In this document: in pieces, positions 25,176 to 33,879 of the stretch
How the letters are laid out: each line of letters opens with the position of its first letter
How positions within the stretch are numbered: the stretch's first letter is position 1
Assembly (NCBI GenBank): GCA_024695145.1
Contig: JAILIS010000010.1
Coordinates: forward strand, 1 to 64,000
DNA length: 64,000 bases
Direction: 5' to 3'
Source of the DNA: Lachnospiraceae bacterium
GTDB taxonomy: Bacteria > Bacillota > Clostridia > Lachnospirales > Lachnospiraceae
Program-made: the position numbers and the translations under genes
The notes under the pieces: model-generated
The model's database searches: none
The model's input: only the letters and a program-made list of their open reading frames with translations
What the model was told of the DNA's origin: nothing

Positions 25176-26403
25176 AATCTTCCAGTCCCCTCCTTACCAG
25201 CTTGCCGGTATTGATAAGTTCATTTGTTCTTACAAGATCGCCTTCTATCCTGCCTTCTGTCATACCGGTCTCCCGAAATACAAACAGAGACCTTGTATCT
25301 ATACCGTCCTTCGTCATACCGGCTACCTCTTTTATCTCCATCACATGTCTGCTCTTATCCCTGAGTCTGCCCAGATGAACTATGATATCCACGCCGGATG
25401 CTATCTGCCGCCTGAGTGCCTCAACCGGTATGACCGTAGACAGCATTACCATGGTCTCGAGCCTTGATATCGCATCTTTCGCACTGTTTGCATGGATGGT
25501 GGATAACGATCCGTCCTGACCGACATTAAATGCCTGAAGCATGTCTATGGCTTCCTCGCCCCTGACTTCTCCGACTATGATCCGGTCAGGCCTCATGCGC
25601 AGTGCCGTCCTTATAAGGTCCCTTATAGTGATCCCGTTACATCCGCTTGTTGTGGCACTTCTTGTCTCCATCCTTACCAGGTTTCTGATACCCATTATCC
25701 TAAGCTCGGCGGCATCCTCGATCGTAATGACTCTTTCATCTTCCGGAATAAAAGAAGACAGTACATTTAAAAATGTTGTCTTACCGCAGCCGGTCGAGCC
25801 GCTTATGAGTATGTTGTATCCGCTTATAACCAGTTTTCCGAGAAATTCCAAAGCCTGCTGCGATATGCTGCCGAATTCGATCAGCTTTGCGGCATCAACC
25901 GGACGCGAAGGGAATCTTCTGATCGTAAGGGCAGGTCCGTTTATCGCCGTAGGGTCAAGGACTGCATTTACTCTTGATCCGTCAGGAAGTCTTGCATCCA
26001 GTATCGGAGATGACAGATTAACGGTTCTGTTTACATCGGATGCTATCTTTCCTATGATATCGATAAGCCTATCTTTTGATTCAAACCGTATACCCGTACC
26101 GGTCAGACGCCCCTGCCTCTCCACAAAGATCTCATCCACTCCGTTCACCATTATCTCTGTGACCGAATCGTCATCGAGGATATCCTGCAGAACATCCATC
26201 CTGCGTATCCTGTTAAACAGTTCATGACACATTCTCGCACGCATTTTGGGTGTCAGCGAAGTGCAGTCAGTATTTGCCATGATACACTCCCTGATCGTCC
26301 TCATTACATACTCATCATCTGCCCCTGCATTTTTCATAAGCCTGTCACAGATACGATCGAAGACATCTGCCTTAATATCAGAGTAATGTTTTGGTTCCGT
26401 CAC
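25165..26403 (-). CDS. CpaF/TadA secretion ATPase
   Basis: A 412-residue cytosolic hexameric ATPase that drives Tad pilus assembly. Walker A is GSTGCGKTT, Walker B lies in DRIIVGEVRGEEAIDML, and MVNGVDEIFVERQGRL marks the N-terminal domain. The start is GTG at 26403, preceded by AAAGGGGGG. It has its own promoter about 110 bp upstream. No prepilin, prepilin peptidase, CpaB/RcpC or CpaE gene lies beside it, so this is a reduced Tad core, or the rest is elsewhere. Confidence 0.92.
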   Translation of the reverse strand: MTEPKHYSDIKADVFDRICDRLMKNAGADDEYVMRTIRECIMANTDCTSLTPKMRARMCHELFNRIRRMDVLQDILDDDSVTEIMVNGVDEIFVERQGRLTGTGIRFESKDRLIDIIGKIASDVNRTVNLSSPILDARLPDGSRVNAVLDPTAINGPALTIRRFPSRPVDAAKLIEFGSISQQALEFLGKLVISGYNILISGSTGCGKTTFLNVLSSFIPEDERVITIEDAAELRIMGIRNLVRMETRSATTSGCNGITIRDLIRTALRMRPDRIIVGEVRGEEAIDMLQAFNVGQDGSLSTIHANSAKDAISRLETMVMLSTVIPVEALRRQIASGVDIIVHLGRLRDKSRHVMEIKEVAGMTKDGIDTRSLFVFRETGMTEGRIEGDLVRTNELINTGKLVRRGLEDYEQ

Positions 26404-26511
26404 AGGATCCCCCCTTTGCTGTTAAGTTTAATAAATGTGATGATCCGCCGATCCGGCGTAAATGACACGGACAGTATCAGACCTGTATGAAAAGGATACG
26501 TCTTACACGAG

Positions 26512-26541
26512 ATTATAGATCACACGGATCGGTCCTGTAAA
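26512..26541 (-). promoter_or_regulatory. Promoter of the cpaF-tadB-tadC operon
   Basis: TTTACA (26541-26536), an 18-bp spacer and TATAAT (26517-26512) on the minus strand. The roughly 100-base leader to the GTG includes a small CGCCG-ATC-CGGCG hairpin at 26446-26458. I saw no known riboswitch in the leader. Confidence 0.65.
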
Positions 26542-26580
26542 CAGATCAGAGGATGATAATGCAATTTCGTGATTGTACAT

Positions 26581-26621
26581 AAAGATAAGGCCTTTGGGCT
26601 GATCCCAAAGACCTTATCTTT
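26581..26621 (-). terminator. Terminator after fliS
   Basis: A long hairpin: AAAGATAAGG and CTTTGGG pair with their complements across one C/A mismatch and a 5-base loop. It lies 28 bp after the fliS stop codon and separates the flagellar operon from the Tad operon downstream. T-rich sequence follows only weakly, but the stem is 17 pairs long. Confidence 0.75.
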
Positions 26622-26649
26622 GTGAAAAATCACTATATCATGGGGCTTC

Positions 26650-27126
26650 TTATACTGTATATCCTCTGTTGTCTGAGGAATAAGAAGTGCTTTCGTTAAG
26701 AGTACCCTTTCCGTAAGTCAGTCCTGCATATACCGACTGGGTATTACTCATTACAGGACCGCTGTCGTCCTGCTGCGCGATCTTGGCAAAGGATTCTTTC
26801 AAGGATGACAGAAGGCGCTCTGCCCCGTCAAGAGCGCTGCTGTCGTTTTTGATCACGGCCATTGACACTTCTTTTGATATAAATTCATATATCCGAAAAA
26901 GCGGAAAGGATATCTCATATGAAAAATCAAGGGATGATATAAGATCACCGAGGACTCTTCCGGCGCTGGCACAGCCTGCTTTTGCGCCTTCATGATCCTG
27001 CACAAGAAAGCATTCTTTTGCATTTTCTATATACTCAATTGCCAGGTCGTATAAGATAACGATCAGTCCGGATGCGGAAGCATTGGTGATCCTTAGTGTA
27101 TATTCCTGTTTGCGTTCTTTAGTCAT
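26650..27126 (-). CDS. fliS: FliS-like flagellin export chaperone
   Basis: A 158-residue helical protein, somewhat longer than the usual 125-135. FliS binds the C-terminus of flagellin in the cytosol and prevents premature polymerisation. Recognition is from ITNASASGLIVILYDLAIEYIENA at residues 12-35, the alpha-helical pattern and the position 27 bp after flagellin. The extra C-terminal tail (about 130-158, Ser/Thr/Tyr-rich) is not typical. Confidence 0.8.
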   Translation of the reverse strand: MTKERKQEYTLRITNASASGLIVILYDLAIEYIENAKECFLVQDHEGAKAGCASAGRVLGDLISSLDFSYEISFPLFRIYEFISKEVSMAVIKNDSSALDGAERLLSSLKESFAKIAQQDDSGPVMSNTQSVYAGLTYGKGTLNESTSYSSDNRGYTV

Positions 27127-27153
27127 AGGTATCTGTTCCTTTTATTATCGCGT

Positions 27154-28245
27154 TTACTGTAATAACTGGAGGGCCTGCTGAGGCTGTTCGTTGGCCTGAG
27201 CGAGCATGCTTGTTCCGGCCTGAACAAGAACCTGAAGTTTTGTATACTCTACCATTTCCTCCGCCATGTCAATGTCTTTGATAGTAGAGTAAGAACCTTC
27301 GAGATTTTCAACAGATTCCGAAAGGGATGAAACTGTGGTCTCAAGTCTGTTCTGATATGCTCCGAGTGTCGAACGTGCACTAGAAACGTACTCTATGGCA
27401 GCCGCTATATCTTCGATCGCCCGTTTAGCTCCTTCCTCGGTGCGTACGTCAACATCCTCAATGCCTATGTTTTCAGGATACATTTTAGGTATCACGAGCC
27501 GGATCTCCTGACCCGAGGCGCTTCCGACCTGTATCTTCATTCCACCGATACCGGTGATATCAAGCTTAACATCTGCAGGCGGATTGGCTTCATCATATGA
27601 AACGATAAGCTTTGAACCGTCTTCCATTACAGCGGTGCAGCGTCCGTTATCGGCATCTATATTCTTAAGGCCCCCCACATCCTTTTCAGTGGGCGGATCT
27701 CCGCTTAAAACTTTCAGTACGGGATTATCCGTATCGGAAAGATCGAGTTTATAATCTCCCATCGGAAAATCGGCATCATAATACGCGACTTTAACATCTG
27801 CTTTGTCCGTATATCCCTTCATCTCCTGATATCCTCCGAGAAGATTCTGGGTATTGTATTCCGTATCTTTTGCTATACGTTCGATCTCTTTGCGAAGAGC
27901 ATCAACCTCTTTCTGGATCGCTTCTCTGTCGGAAGAAGTAAGAGTTCCGGTGGACGATTTTATGCACAGTTCATTCATACGCTGGAGCATATTGTGAACT
28001 TCCCCGAGTGCACCGTCTGCCGTCTGTACGACATTCACGGCATTACTCGCATTGTCTTTTGCTTTGTACAGGCTCCTGATCTGGGCATGCATACGATTCG
28101 ATATCGCCATCCCCGCCGGTGAATCCTTCGCATGGTTGAGTTTGAAGCCCGAAGAAAGTTTTTCGGTTGAAGCCGAATTCTTTTCCTCATTGGTGCGAAG
28201 TACATTCTGAGCCACAAGTGCCTGAATATTAGAGTTGATCTTCAT
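27154..28245 (-). CDS. Flagellin
   Basis: A 363-residue flagellar filament subunit. The conserved N-terminal D0/D1 (MKINSNIQALVAQNVL, LSSGFKLNHAKDSPAGMAISNRM) and C-terminal D1/D0 (IKDIDMAEEMVEYTKLQVLVQAGTSMLAQAN, ending LQLLQ) are intact, with a variable central region of about 140 residues. AAGGAG precedes the ATG. Residue 94 is a cysteine in NELCIKSSTGT, where flagellins usually have a small or hydrophobic residue (NELAVQA-type); Cys is rare in flagellins. It lies between the 963-residue gene and fliS, likely one sigma-D-driven operon. Confidence 0.95.
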   Translation of the reverse strand: MKINSNIQALVAQNVLRTNEEKNSASTEKLSSGFKLNHAKDSPAGMAISNRMHAQIRSLYKAKDNASNAVNVVQTADGALGEVHNMLQRMNELCIKSSTGTLTSSDREAIQKEVDALRKEIERIAKDTEYNTQNLLGGYQEMKGYTDKADVKVAYYDADFPMGDYKLDLSDTDNPVLKVLSGDPPTEKDVGGLKNIDADNGRCTAVMEDGSKLIVSYDEANPPADVKLDITGIGGMKIQVGSASGQEIRLVIPKMYPENIGIEDVDVRTEEGAKRAIEDIAAAIEYVSSARSTLGAYQNRLETTVSSLSESVENLEGSYSTIKDIDMAEEMVEYTKLQVLVQAGTSMLAQANEQPQQALQLLQ

Positions 28246-28277
28246 ACAGTAATTCTCCTTCCGTCAATCCCTGATCG

Positions 28278-31169
28278 TCATGCCTTTTGGATCGCTCCTA
28301 TGAATGCTTTCGCGATCCTGTAAAGTTCTCTGTCGGAGAGTTGTTGTTCCCCCATAGCGGGCAGATATGCCCTGTTTGCATTTTGTGAGAAGACATAGGC
28401 CAGATTTGCCGTATCCATATTTTCCCGTGCAAACCCTTCTCTTATTTTATCGTCAATACCTTTGATATTATCAACCCCGGCTCGCGAATCCGAAACAATA
28501 AATCCGTCAATGCCATTTGATCTTAATGAAAATGTTGCATCAACTTTTCCGTATTCTTCGCTGTCGAAAGATACCCTGACCTTTCCGGACTCGTCCGTAC
28601 CGTGCATTATCGTCAGATGTACGGATGTCCACCCTTCTTCCATAAGCACCGGTATCTCATAGCTGGCATGTCTTGAAAGAGCTGCGGCAAATCCCACCTG
28701 TTTGTAAAGCATCGAAAGTGCTCTTACATCCTCATAGCTTTCTGCCGCAAGAACTTCCTCTTTTATTGTTTCTTTGGCCTTGTCGAGGAATCTCTCATAT
28801 GCACTCACAATGCTTTCAGCATCTGTAAGACTGTCCGTAAGTTCCGCAGCGTCTTCCTCGCTCAGACCTGCAGGAGATCTGTCTTCTTTCCCGTCATCAT
28901 ATGACTGCCTTCCGGAAAACATTTTTTTGTATCCGGAGCCCATTCCGCCGGTCATGGCGGTTACGACTGCAATGTTTTCTATAGTTACCGGTTCGGATAT
29001 CAGGGACAGTATTTCTTCCGATTCCCCGGTTGCCCTCGAAGCCGCTCTTATCTCTCTTTGTTTTTCGCTGATATAATCCTTATCCAAAGAGGGCTCGATC
29101 AGTTGTCCGAACACTCTGTCAAGCTGCGATGTGATCGAGTCTCCCCTCTCGACGATCTTTTCGAGGAACCCGAAATCATCATCTATAACATACTCTTCAT
29201 TCATGTGACGGTTTGTCCGGGATGCTTCGAGCATGTTTTCAAGTGTCAGCGGCTTTCCGGATGAAAGTACGTTTCCGATGACTTTTCCGTCCCGCTTTTC
29301 CACTGTATTAAACAACCTGTACATACCGATAAAAGCCTGCTTTTCATCCTCTGTTATGTTTCCGCTCTTTTCGAGTCTCCACAGGAATTTGCTGTATTTT
29401 TCACCTGTCTGATCAAAGCTTTCCTCGGAAAGTGATCTTTCAAGATCGAATATGTTCTCGGAAAGAGGATTATGTCCTTCTCTTATCATCGAAAGTGTTT
29501 TTGCGGGAGTCATAAGCGATATGACGGTCTCAACAGAGCGTGTTGCGTTCCTTATCGCATCGATGTTTTCCCTGTTTATCATCATTCCCGCATAACCAAG
29601 GGTCCTGACCGCTTTACGGTTACTGTCATTAACATCCATATTGAGATCCGTCAGTATATCGTCAACATTTCTGAACGCTTTTTGTATGGAATCTCCCATA
29701 TCGGCTCTGGGTGCTGTCATAAGAGCCTCATATCTCTCACCGGCTTTTTCATATGCCGCCCCGGCGGATTTTCCTTCTGATGCAACCCTTTCGAGCGTAA
29801 AATCATCCGAAGAAAATGTATCTGCTATGGTCCTTGCGGGAACAAAAGGAATATCATCAAGAACGGCCCTTGTCTGCTTATACAGGTCTATCCGAAGGTC
29901 CAGTTCCGCATCATCAGTCCTATTACTGCCGTATTCCCTGTCGGGTTCTGCCGTTTCGCCGTTACCGTTTTCAGGTGATAAAAGCGGGGCATAAAATTCC
30001 CGTTCCGCTGCTTTCAGATCTTCCACAAGCTGCTCGAGCGGCTGTGTTTCGATGTTGATCCCTTTTCTCAAAAGAGTAAGATTGGCTTCCTTTGTCATCA
30101 GGAGCCTGACTTCCTCAAGCTGTCTGTGCTTTACGAGATCTGTCGGATCTTCCATATTTTTGAAGTTTTCCACTATTTCAGCCGCACGCGTGTAGAGGCT
30201 GACGGTTTTGGTAAGATCGGCTTCCTTCGGCGTCTTACCTTCCTCTATGGCGACCGTTACAGCGGCGATCAGATCTTTGGGATCGGCAGGGACTTTAAGA
30301 TCCTTTATCATTTCATATGCATCGAGGGTTTCCTTTGTCAGGGGGAGCTCATGTGTTACCAGCCACTTTGCATCTTCAAGCACTGTCTCAGGCTCTTGTA
30401 TACCTGCCTCTTTAATAACGTCAAGTGCCTGCTCTTTAAGATCATCCCATGACTGCATCGTATAATCGCTGCCGGCATAGGTTGCTGCTCCGTCAAAGAT
30501 CACTTTGTTTGAAGAAAGATTTCCGGATGCGGCCGAATACTCCGCTTTGTAAAGGTTATCCACAGTTGGAGCCATATCCTCCGAGATCATGAACGCCTTA
30601 GCCTCTTCCGTAAGCGGTTTGAGATTGGCTGCCATCATGACAGCTTCTCTTGTGTCAGCCACATTCTCCCCGGTAACGGGAAGATCGGATGCCTTAAGCG
30701 TATCGGAGATTATCTTTCCGGCATTAAAAGAATTGCCGAGAACTGCTTTGATCTCATCCTCGGAAAGATCGTCATTATATCCGGCTATCGTATTTCCGGC
30801 CTGTGCCATTGTGATCTTGATCCTGTCAAGATTGGTGACGGCTTCCCCTGCCGGTATCTTTGCAGGGTTAACTCCTTCTTTCATCAATTCGGCAAAATCT
30901 TCGTCTGACATGGAATTAGACATCACGGCCATATAATCTCTCTGAAGAGAAACATCGGTCATACCGGCGATCTGTGCTATCTCCTGTGCGGATTTCAGAT
31001 CTTTCTTACCGTATGCAGCATTCTCCGAAGGCTTGCCCGTGATATCCAGAGTAAAACCCATCTCCCCGGTTCTCATCCCTGATACCTCGGAAGAGGGTCT
31101 GCCATATGTGATGTGTTCCTTATCATTTACATGATTTGCGCTATGATTATTAACAGCTTCAATATTCAT
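28278..31169 (-). CDS. Large flagellar-locus protein, DUF6240-like, function unknown
   Basis: A 963-residue largely helical, acidic, soluble protein without signal peptide. It begins MNIEAVNNHSANHVND and contains repeated helical blocks of about 100 residues (for example SDEDFAELMKEGVNPAKI, TVDNLYKAEYSAASG, TLENMLEASRTNRHM), each resembling an 'x-NxxxLxxA' pattern. I recall similar long proteins next to flagellin in Lachnospiraceae under DUF6240, though this identification is from memory. A C-terminal domain near 830-920 (WTSVHLTIMHGTDESGKVRV) resembles FliK-like C-terminal hook-length control domains. A sigma-D-type promoter precedes it, and flagellin follows after 32 bp. Confidence 0.65.
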   Translation of the reverse strand: MNIEAVNNHSANHVNDKEHITYGRPSSEVSGMRTGEMGFTLDITGKPSENAAYGKKDLKSAQEIAQIAGMTDVSLQRDYMAVMSNSMSDEDFAELMKEGVNPAKIPAGEAVTNLDRIKITMAQAGNTIAGYNDDLSEDEIKAVLGNSFNAGKIISDTLKASDLPVTGENVADTREAVMMAANLKPLTEEAKAFMISEDMAPTVDNLYKAEYSAASGNLSSNKVIFDGAATYAGSDYTMQSWDDLKEQALDVIKEAGIQEPETVLEDAKWLVTHELPLTKETLDAYEMIKDLKVPADPKDLIAAVTVAIEEGKTPKEADLTKTVSLYTRAAEIVENFKNMEDPTDLVKHRQLEEVRLLMTKEANLTLLRKGINIETQPLEQLVEDLKAAEREFYAPLLSPENGNGETAEPDREYGSNRTDDAELDLRIDLYKQTRAVLDDIPFVPARTIADTFSSDDFTLERVASEGKSAGAAYEKAGERYEALMTAPRADMGDSIQKAFRNVDDILTDLNMDVNDSNRKAVRTLGYAGMMINRENIDAIRNATRSVETVISLMTPAKTLSMIREGHNPLSENIFDLERSLSEESFDQTGEKYSKFLWRLEKSGNITEDEKQAFIGMYRLFNTVEKRDGKVIGNVLSSGKPLTLENMLEASRTNRHMNEEYVIDDDFGFLEKIVERGDSITSQLDRVFGQLIEPSLDKDYISEKQREIRAASRATGESEEILSLISEPVTIENIAVVTAMTGGMGSGYKKMFSGRQSYDDGKEDRSPAGLSEEDAAELTDSLTDAESIVSAYERFLDKAKETIKEEVLAAESYEDVRALSMLYKQVGFAAALSRHASYEIPVLMEEGWTSVHLTIMHGTDESGKVRVSFDSEEYGKVDATFSLRSNGIDGFIVSDSRAGVDNIKGIDDKIREGFARENMDTANLAYVFSQNANRAYLPAMGEQQLSDRELYRIAKAFIGAIQKA

Positions 31170-31211
31170 AAGCGTCCTCTCATACAGAAATGAATGAATT
31201 ATCTGACATAT

Positions 31212-31239
31212 ATTTCGGAATCTTTGCAGGAAAACTTTA
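31212..31239 (-). promoter_or_regulatory. Sigma-D (sigma-28) type promoter of the flagellin operon
   Basis: TAAA (31239-31236), a 16-bp spacer and TCCGAAAT (31219-31212) match the motility sigma consensus TAAA-N14..16-GCCGATAT at ten of twelve positions. It lies about 45 bp upstream of the 963-residue gene and supports a flagellar role for it. Confidence 0.7.
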
Positions 31240-31246
31240 TATCATC

Positions 31247-31819
31247 TCATTTTGTGTTCCCGGTCACATTTGCGGCCATGATAACAGCGCCCTCTTCTTT
31301 GAGCCATTTCCGGTATTTTTTGTAATCCGGAAGAACAGCCGAGACCCTGTCCCAGAATTTTCTTGAATGGTTCATCTCCAGGCGGTGACACAGCTCGTGA
31401 ACTATAACATAATCCTGTACAGCCTCGGGAGCCTTCATGAGCAGGCAGTTAAAATTGAGATTTCCTTTGGCACTGCAGCTTCCCCACAAAGTCTTCTGGT
31501 TTCTTATGGTGATCCTCCCATATGTCACCCCGAGTTTATCCGCATAGTATCTGACTTTTCCCGGAATGATCTTTACAGCCTCGTTTCCGAGTGCCATGAG
31601 CTCTTCCCTGCTGAGGGGCTTAACGTTACTGGTCTTTTCGTTTCTTTTTCTGACCTTTTCGAGGTGCTTTTCTATCCACACCTCATTGCTGTCAACGAAA
31701 CGGTCGATCTCATAGAGCGGCATCCTTTTCGGCGCCCTCACAAGAACGGTCATATCCGGTCTAATCTCAACGCTGACCGTACGTCTGCGGCTTCGCACAA
31801 GATCATAATCGATTGCCAT
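31247..31819 (-). CDS. YgjP-like (DUF45/M48-related) zinc metallopeptidase
   Basis: A 190-residue predicted cytosolic metalloprotein. The zinc motif HELCH with the downstream His is seen in VIVHELCHRLEMNHSRKFW (HExxH-type variant: HELCH, third ligand in NHS). The preceding LWGSCSAKGNLNFNCLLMKAP block is typical of the YgjP family. The family is reported as a predicted peptidase of unknown substrate. It is transcribed in the same direction as glgB but separated from it by a terminator. Confidence 0.85.
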   Translation of the reverse strand: MAIDYDLVRSRRRTVSVEIRPDMTVLVRAPKRMPLYEIDRFVDSNEVWIEKHLEKVRKRNEKTSNVKPLSREELMALGNEAVKIIPGKVRYYADKLGVTYGRITIRNQKTLWGSCSAKGNLNFNCLLMKAPEAVQDYVIVHELCHRLEMNHSRKFWDRVSAVLPDYKKYRKWLKEEGAVIMAANVTGNTK

Positions 31820-31850
31820 GAGTATTCTCCTGAAACATTACATAAACAAA

Positions 31851-31878
31851 GGCGCCCTTACGATCATGTAAGAGCGCC
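31851..31878 (-). terminator. Intrinsic terminator after glgB
   Basis: GGCGC-T-CTTAC pairs with GTAAG-G-GCGCC around a 6-base loop, one mismatch in the stem, then TTTGTTT on the minus strand. It begins seven bases after the glgB stop. Confidence 0.85.
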
Positions 31879-31884
31879 CTTTTC

Positions 31885-33861
31885 TCAGAATTCAAATATC
31901 GCCGCACCGTATGCCGGAAGAGGATACCCTATCGAGTAATCCCGGTTGTCCCAGCTTATCTTTTCGGCTGTGTATACTTTCTTCTTCGAAGGTTCACTGT
32001 TGCCTCCGAAACGCTTTTCATCCGATGACAGAAGCAGTTTGTATTTCCCGCTCTTCGGCACTCCCACGCGATAATCCCCTCTCTCTATAGGCGTGAAGTT
32101 CAGAACGAACAGCAGACTCTTCTTTTTTGTACTGTCATAACGTACGAAGGAATATATGCTCTTGTATGTATCATCCGCATTTATCCATTCGAATCCTTCA
32201 TTTTCATGGTCAAGCTCATAAAGGCACGGATACTTCCTGTACAGTGACAGAAGTTCTTTCACATAACTCTGCATCCCCGAATGAAGATCATCACCAAGAA
32301 GTGCCCAGTCAAGCTCCCTGTCCTCACTCCACTCGGAATCCTGTGCAAATTCCTGTCCCATGAACAGAAGCTTCTTTCCGGAATGCCCGACCATATAAGT
32401 ATATCCGAGCCGCAGATTGGCAAATTTGTCGACATAGAATCCGGGCATCTTGTTCAGCATCGAGCATTTCAGATGAACAACTTCATCATGCGAGAGCACC
32501 AGGATATACTTCTCTGCCTGGTTATAGCTCATGGCAAAAGTCATCTTGTAATGATTGTCTCTTCTGAATATGGGATCCAGTTTCATATAATCACAGAAAT
32601 CATGCATCCATCCCATGTTCCATTTAAACGTGAATCCCAATCCGTCATTTTCGGGAATGTCCGTAACCTTTGGCCATGCCGTCGATTCCTCGGCTATCAT
32701 CATGACTCCCGGGAACACTCCTTTTATATATGAATTCAGATGTTTGAAGAATTCTATAGCCTCAAGGTTGTGGTTTCCGCCGTATTTGTTCGGTATCCAG
32801 GCTCCGTCCTGCTTGCCGTAATCAAGATAGAGCATGGAGGCTACGGCATCCACTCTGAGCCCGTCAATATGGAACTCTTTCAACCAGAATATGGCATTGG
32901 CTATGAGGAAGTTTTTAACTTCAGATTTGCCGTAATCAAAAATCTTCGTTCCCCAGTCCGGATGCTCGCCCTTTCTCGGATCCGCATATTCATACAATGC
33001 CTGTCCGTCAAAATCGGCCAAACCGTGAGCATCTCTCGGAAAATGAGCAGGTACCCAGTCAAGGATGATACCTATATTGTTCATGTGAAATTTGTTCACC
33101 ATATAGGCAAAATCTTCAAGGGATCCGTACCTTGTTGTCGGTGCGTAATATCCCGTGACCTGGTATCCCCATGAACCGTCAAAGGGATGTTCGGCTATGC
33201 CGATAAGTTCGATATGCGTATAATGCATATCCAGAAGGTATTCTGTCATCCTGTCCGCAAATTCGCGGTAATTATAAAAGCCCTCGTCATCACGTCCGGG
33301 ATGCCTCATCCATGAACCGATATGACATTCATAGATCGCTATCGGGGATCTGAAAAGATCAGCAGCAGCTCTCTTTTTCAACCAGGCTGCATCCTGCCAT
33401 TTTATCTTCGACATGTCGGCTGTGACACTTGCCGTACCGGGGCGAAGTTCCGCTTTATTGGCAAACGGATCCGCTTTGTAAAGCTTCTCTCCGCGTTTTG
33501 TGGTGATAAGGAACTTGTACAGACTGTCGATACCCATATCGGGGATAAATATCTCATAAATACCGGCAGGTTCAAGCCTTTCCATCAGGTATTCATCCTC
33601 ATTCCATCCGTTATGATCGGTTATCAGATGGACCGACTGTGCATTGGGCGCCCAGACTGCAAAATACACTCCCTGTTTACCGTCCTTTTTACATACATGC
33701 GCACCCAGTTTTTTGTATATATCATAGTGAGTACCGGTGCCGAATAAGTACATGTCCATATCCGTTATGAACGGACTGATATTGTTTGTGTTATTTGCGG
33801 TTTTTGAACTGCTTTTACTCTTTGTATTCTTTGTAACCTTTGTGCCTTTAGCAGCGGTCAT
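31885..33861 (-). CDS. glgB: 1,4-alpha-glucan (glycogen) branching enzyme
   Basis: A 658-residue GH13 enzyme that cuts alpha-1,4-glucan chains and reattaches them in alpha-1,6 linkage during glycogen synthesis. After a Lys/Ser/Thr-rich N-terminal extension (about 25 residues), a CBM48 domain (VYFAVWAPNAQSVHLITDHNGW) leads into the barrel. The nucleophile Asp is in GLRVDAVASML, the acid/base Glu in MIAEESTAW and the transition-state Asp in LSHDEVVH. It starts 18 bp after the TPR gene and ends at a strong terminator. No other glycogen gene is near. Confidence 0.95.
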   Translation of the reverse strand: MTAAKGTKVTKNTKSKSSSKTANNTNNISPFITDMDMYLFGTGTHYDIYKKLGAHVCKKDGKQGVYFAVWAPNAQSVHLITDHNGWNEDEYLMERLEPAGIYEIFIPDMGIDSLYKFLITTKRGEKLYKADPFANKAELRPGTASVTADMSKIKWQDAAWLKKRAAADLFRSPIAIYECHIGSWMRHPGRDDEGFYNYREFADRMTEYLLDMHYTHIELIGIAEHPFDGSWGYQVTGYYAPTTRYGSLEDFAYMVNKFHMNNIGIILDWVPAHFPRDAHGLADFDGQALYEYADPRKGEHPDWGTKIFDYGKSEVKNFLIANAIFWLKEFHIDGLRVDAVASMLYLDYGKQDGAWIPNKYGGNHNLEAIEFFKHLNSYIKGVFPGVMMIAEESTAWPKVTDIPENDGLGFTFKWNMGWMHDFCDYMKLDPIFRRDNHYKMTFAMSYNQAEKYILVLSHDEVVHLKCSMLNKMPGFYVDKFANLRLGYTYMVGHSGKKLLFMGQEFAQDSEWSEDRELDWALLGDDLHSGMQSYVKELLSLYRKYPCLYELDHENEGFEWINADDTYKSIYSFVRYDSTKKKSLLFVLNFTPIERGDYRVGVPKSGKYKLLLSSDEKRFGGNSEPSKKKVYTAEKISWDNRDYSIGYPLPAYGAAIFEF

Positions 33862-33879
33862 TTTTGTATCCCCCTGTGA

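Noticed and set aside
26404-26540. Cyclic di-GMP riboswitch in the cpaF leader
   Set aside because: The conserved core of known GEMM riboswitches is not seen; only a short hairpin is present.
27154-28245. Antigenic or phase-variable flagellin cassette
   Set aside because: No inverted repeats, invertase or second flagellin copy is seen in the window.
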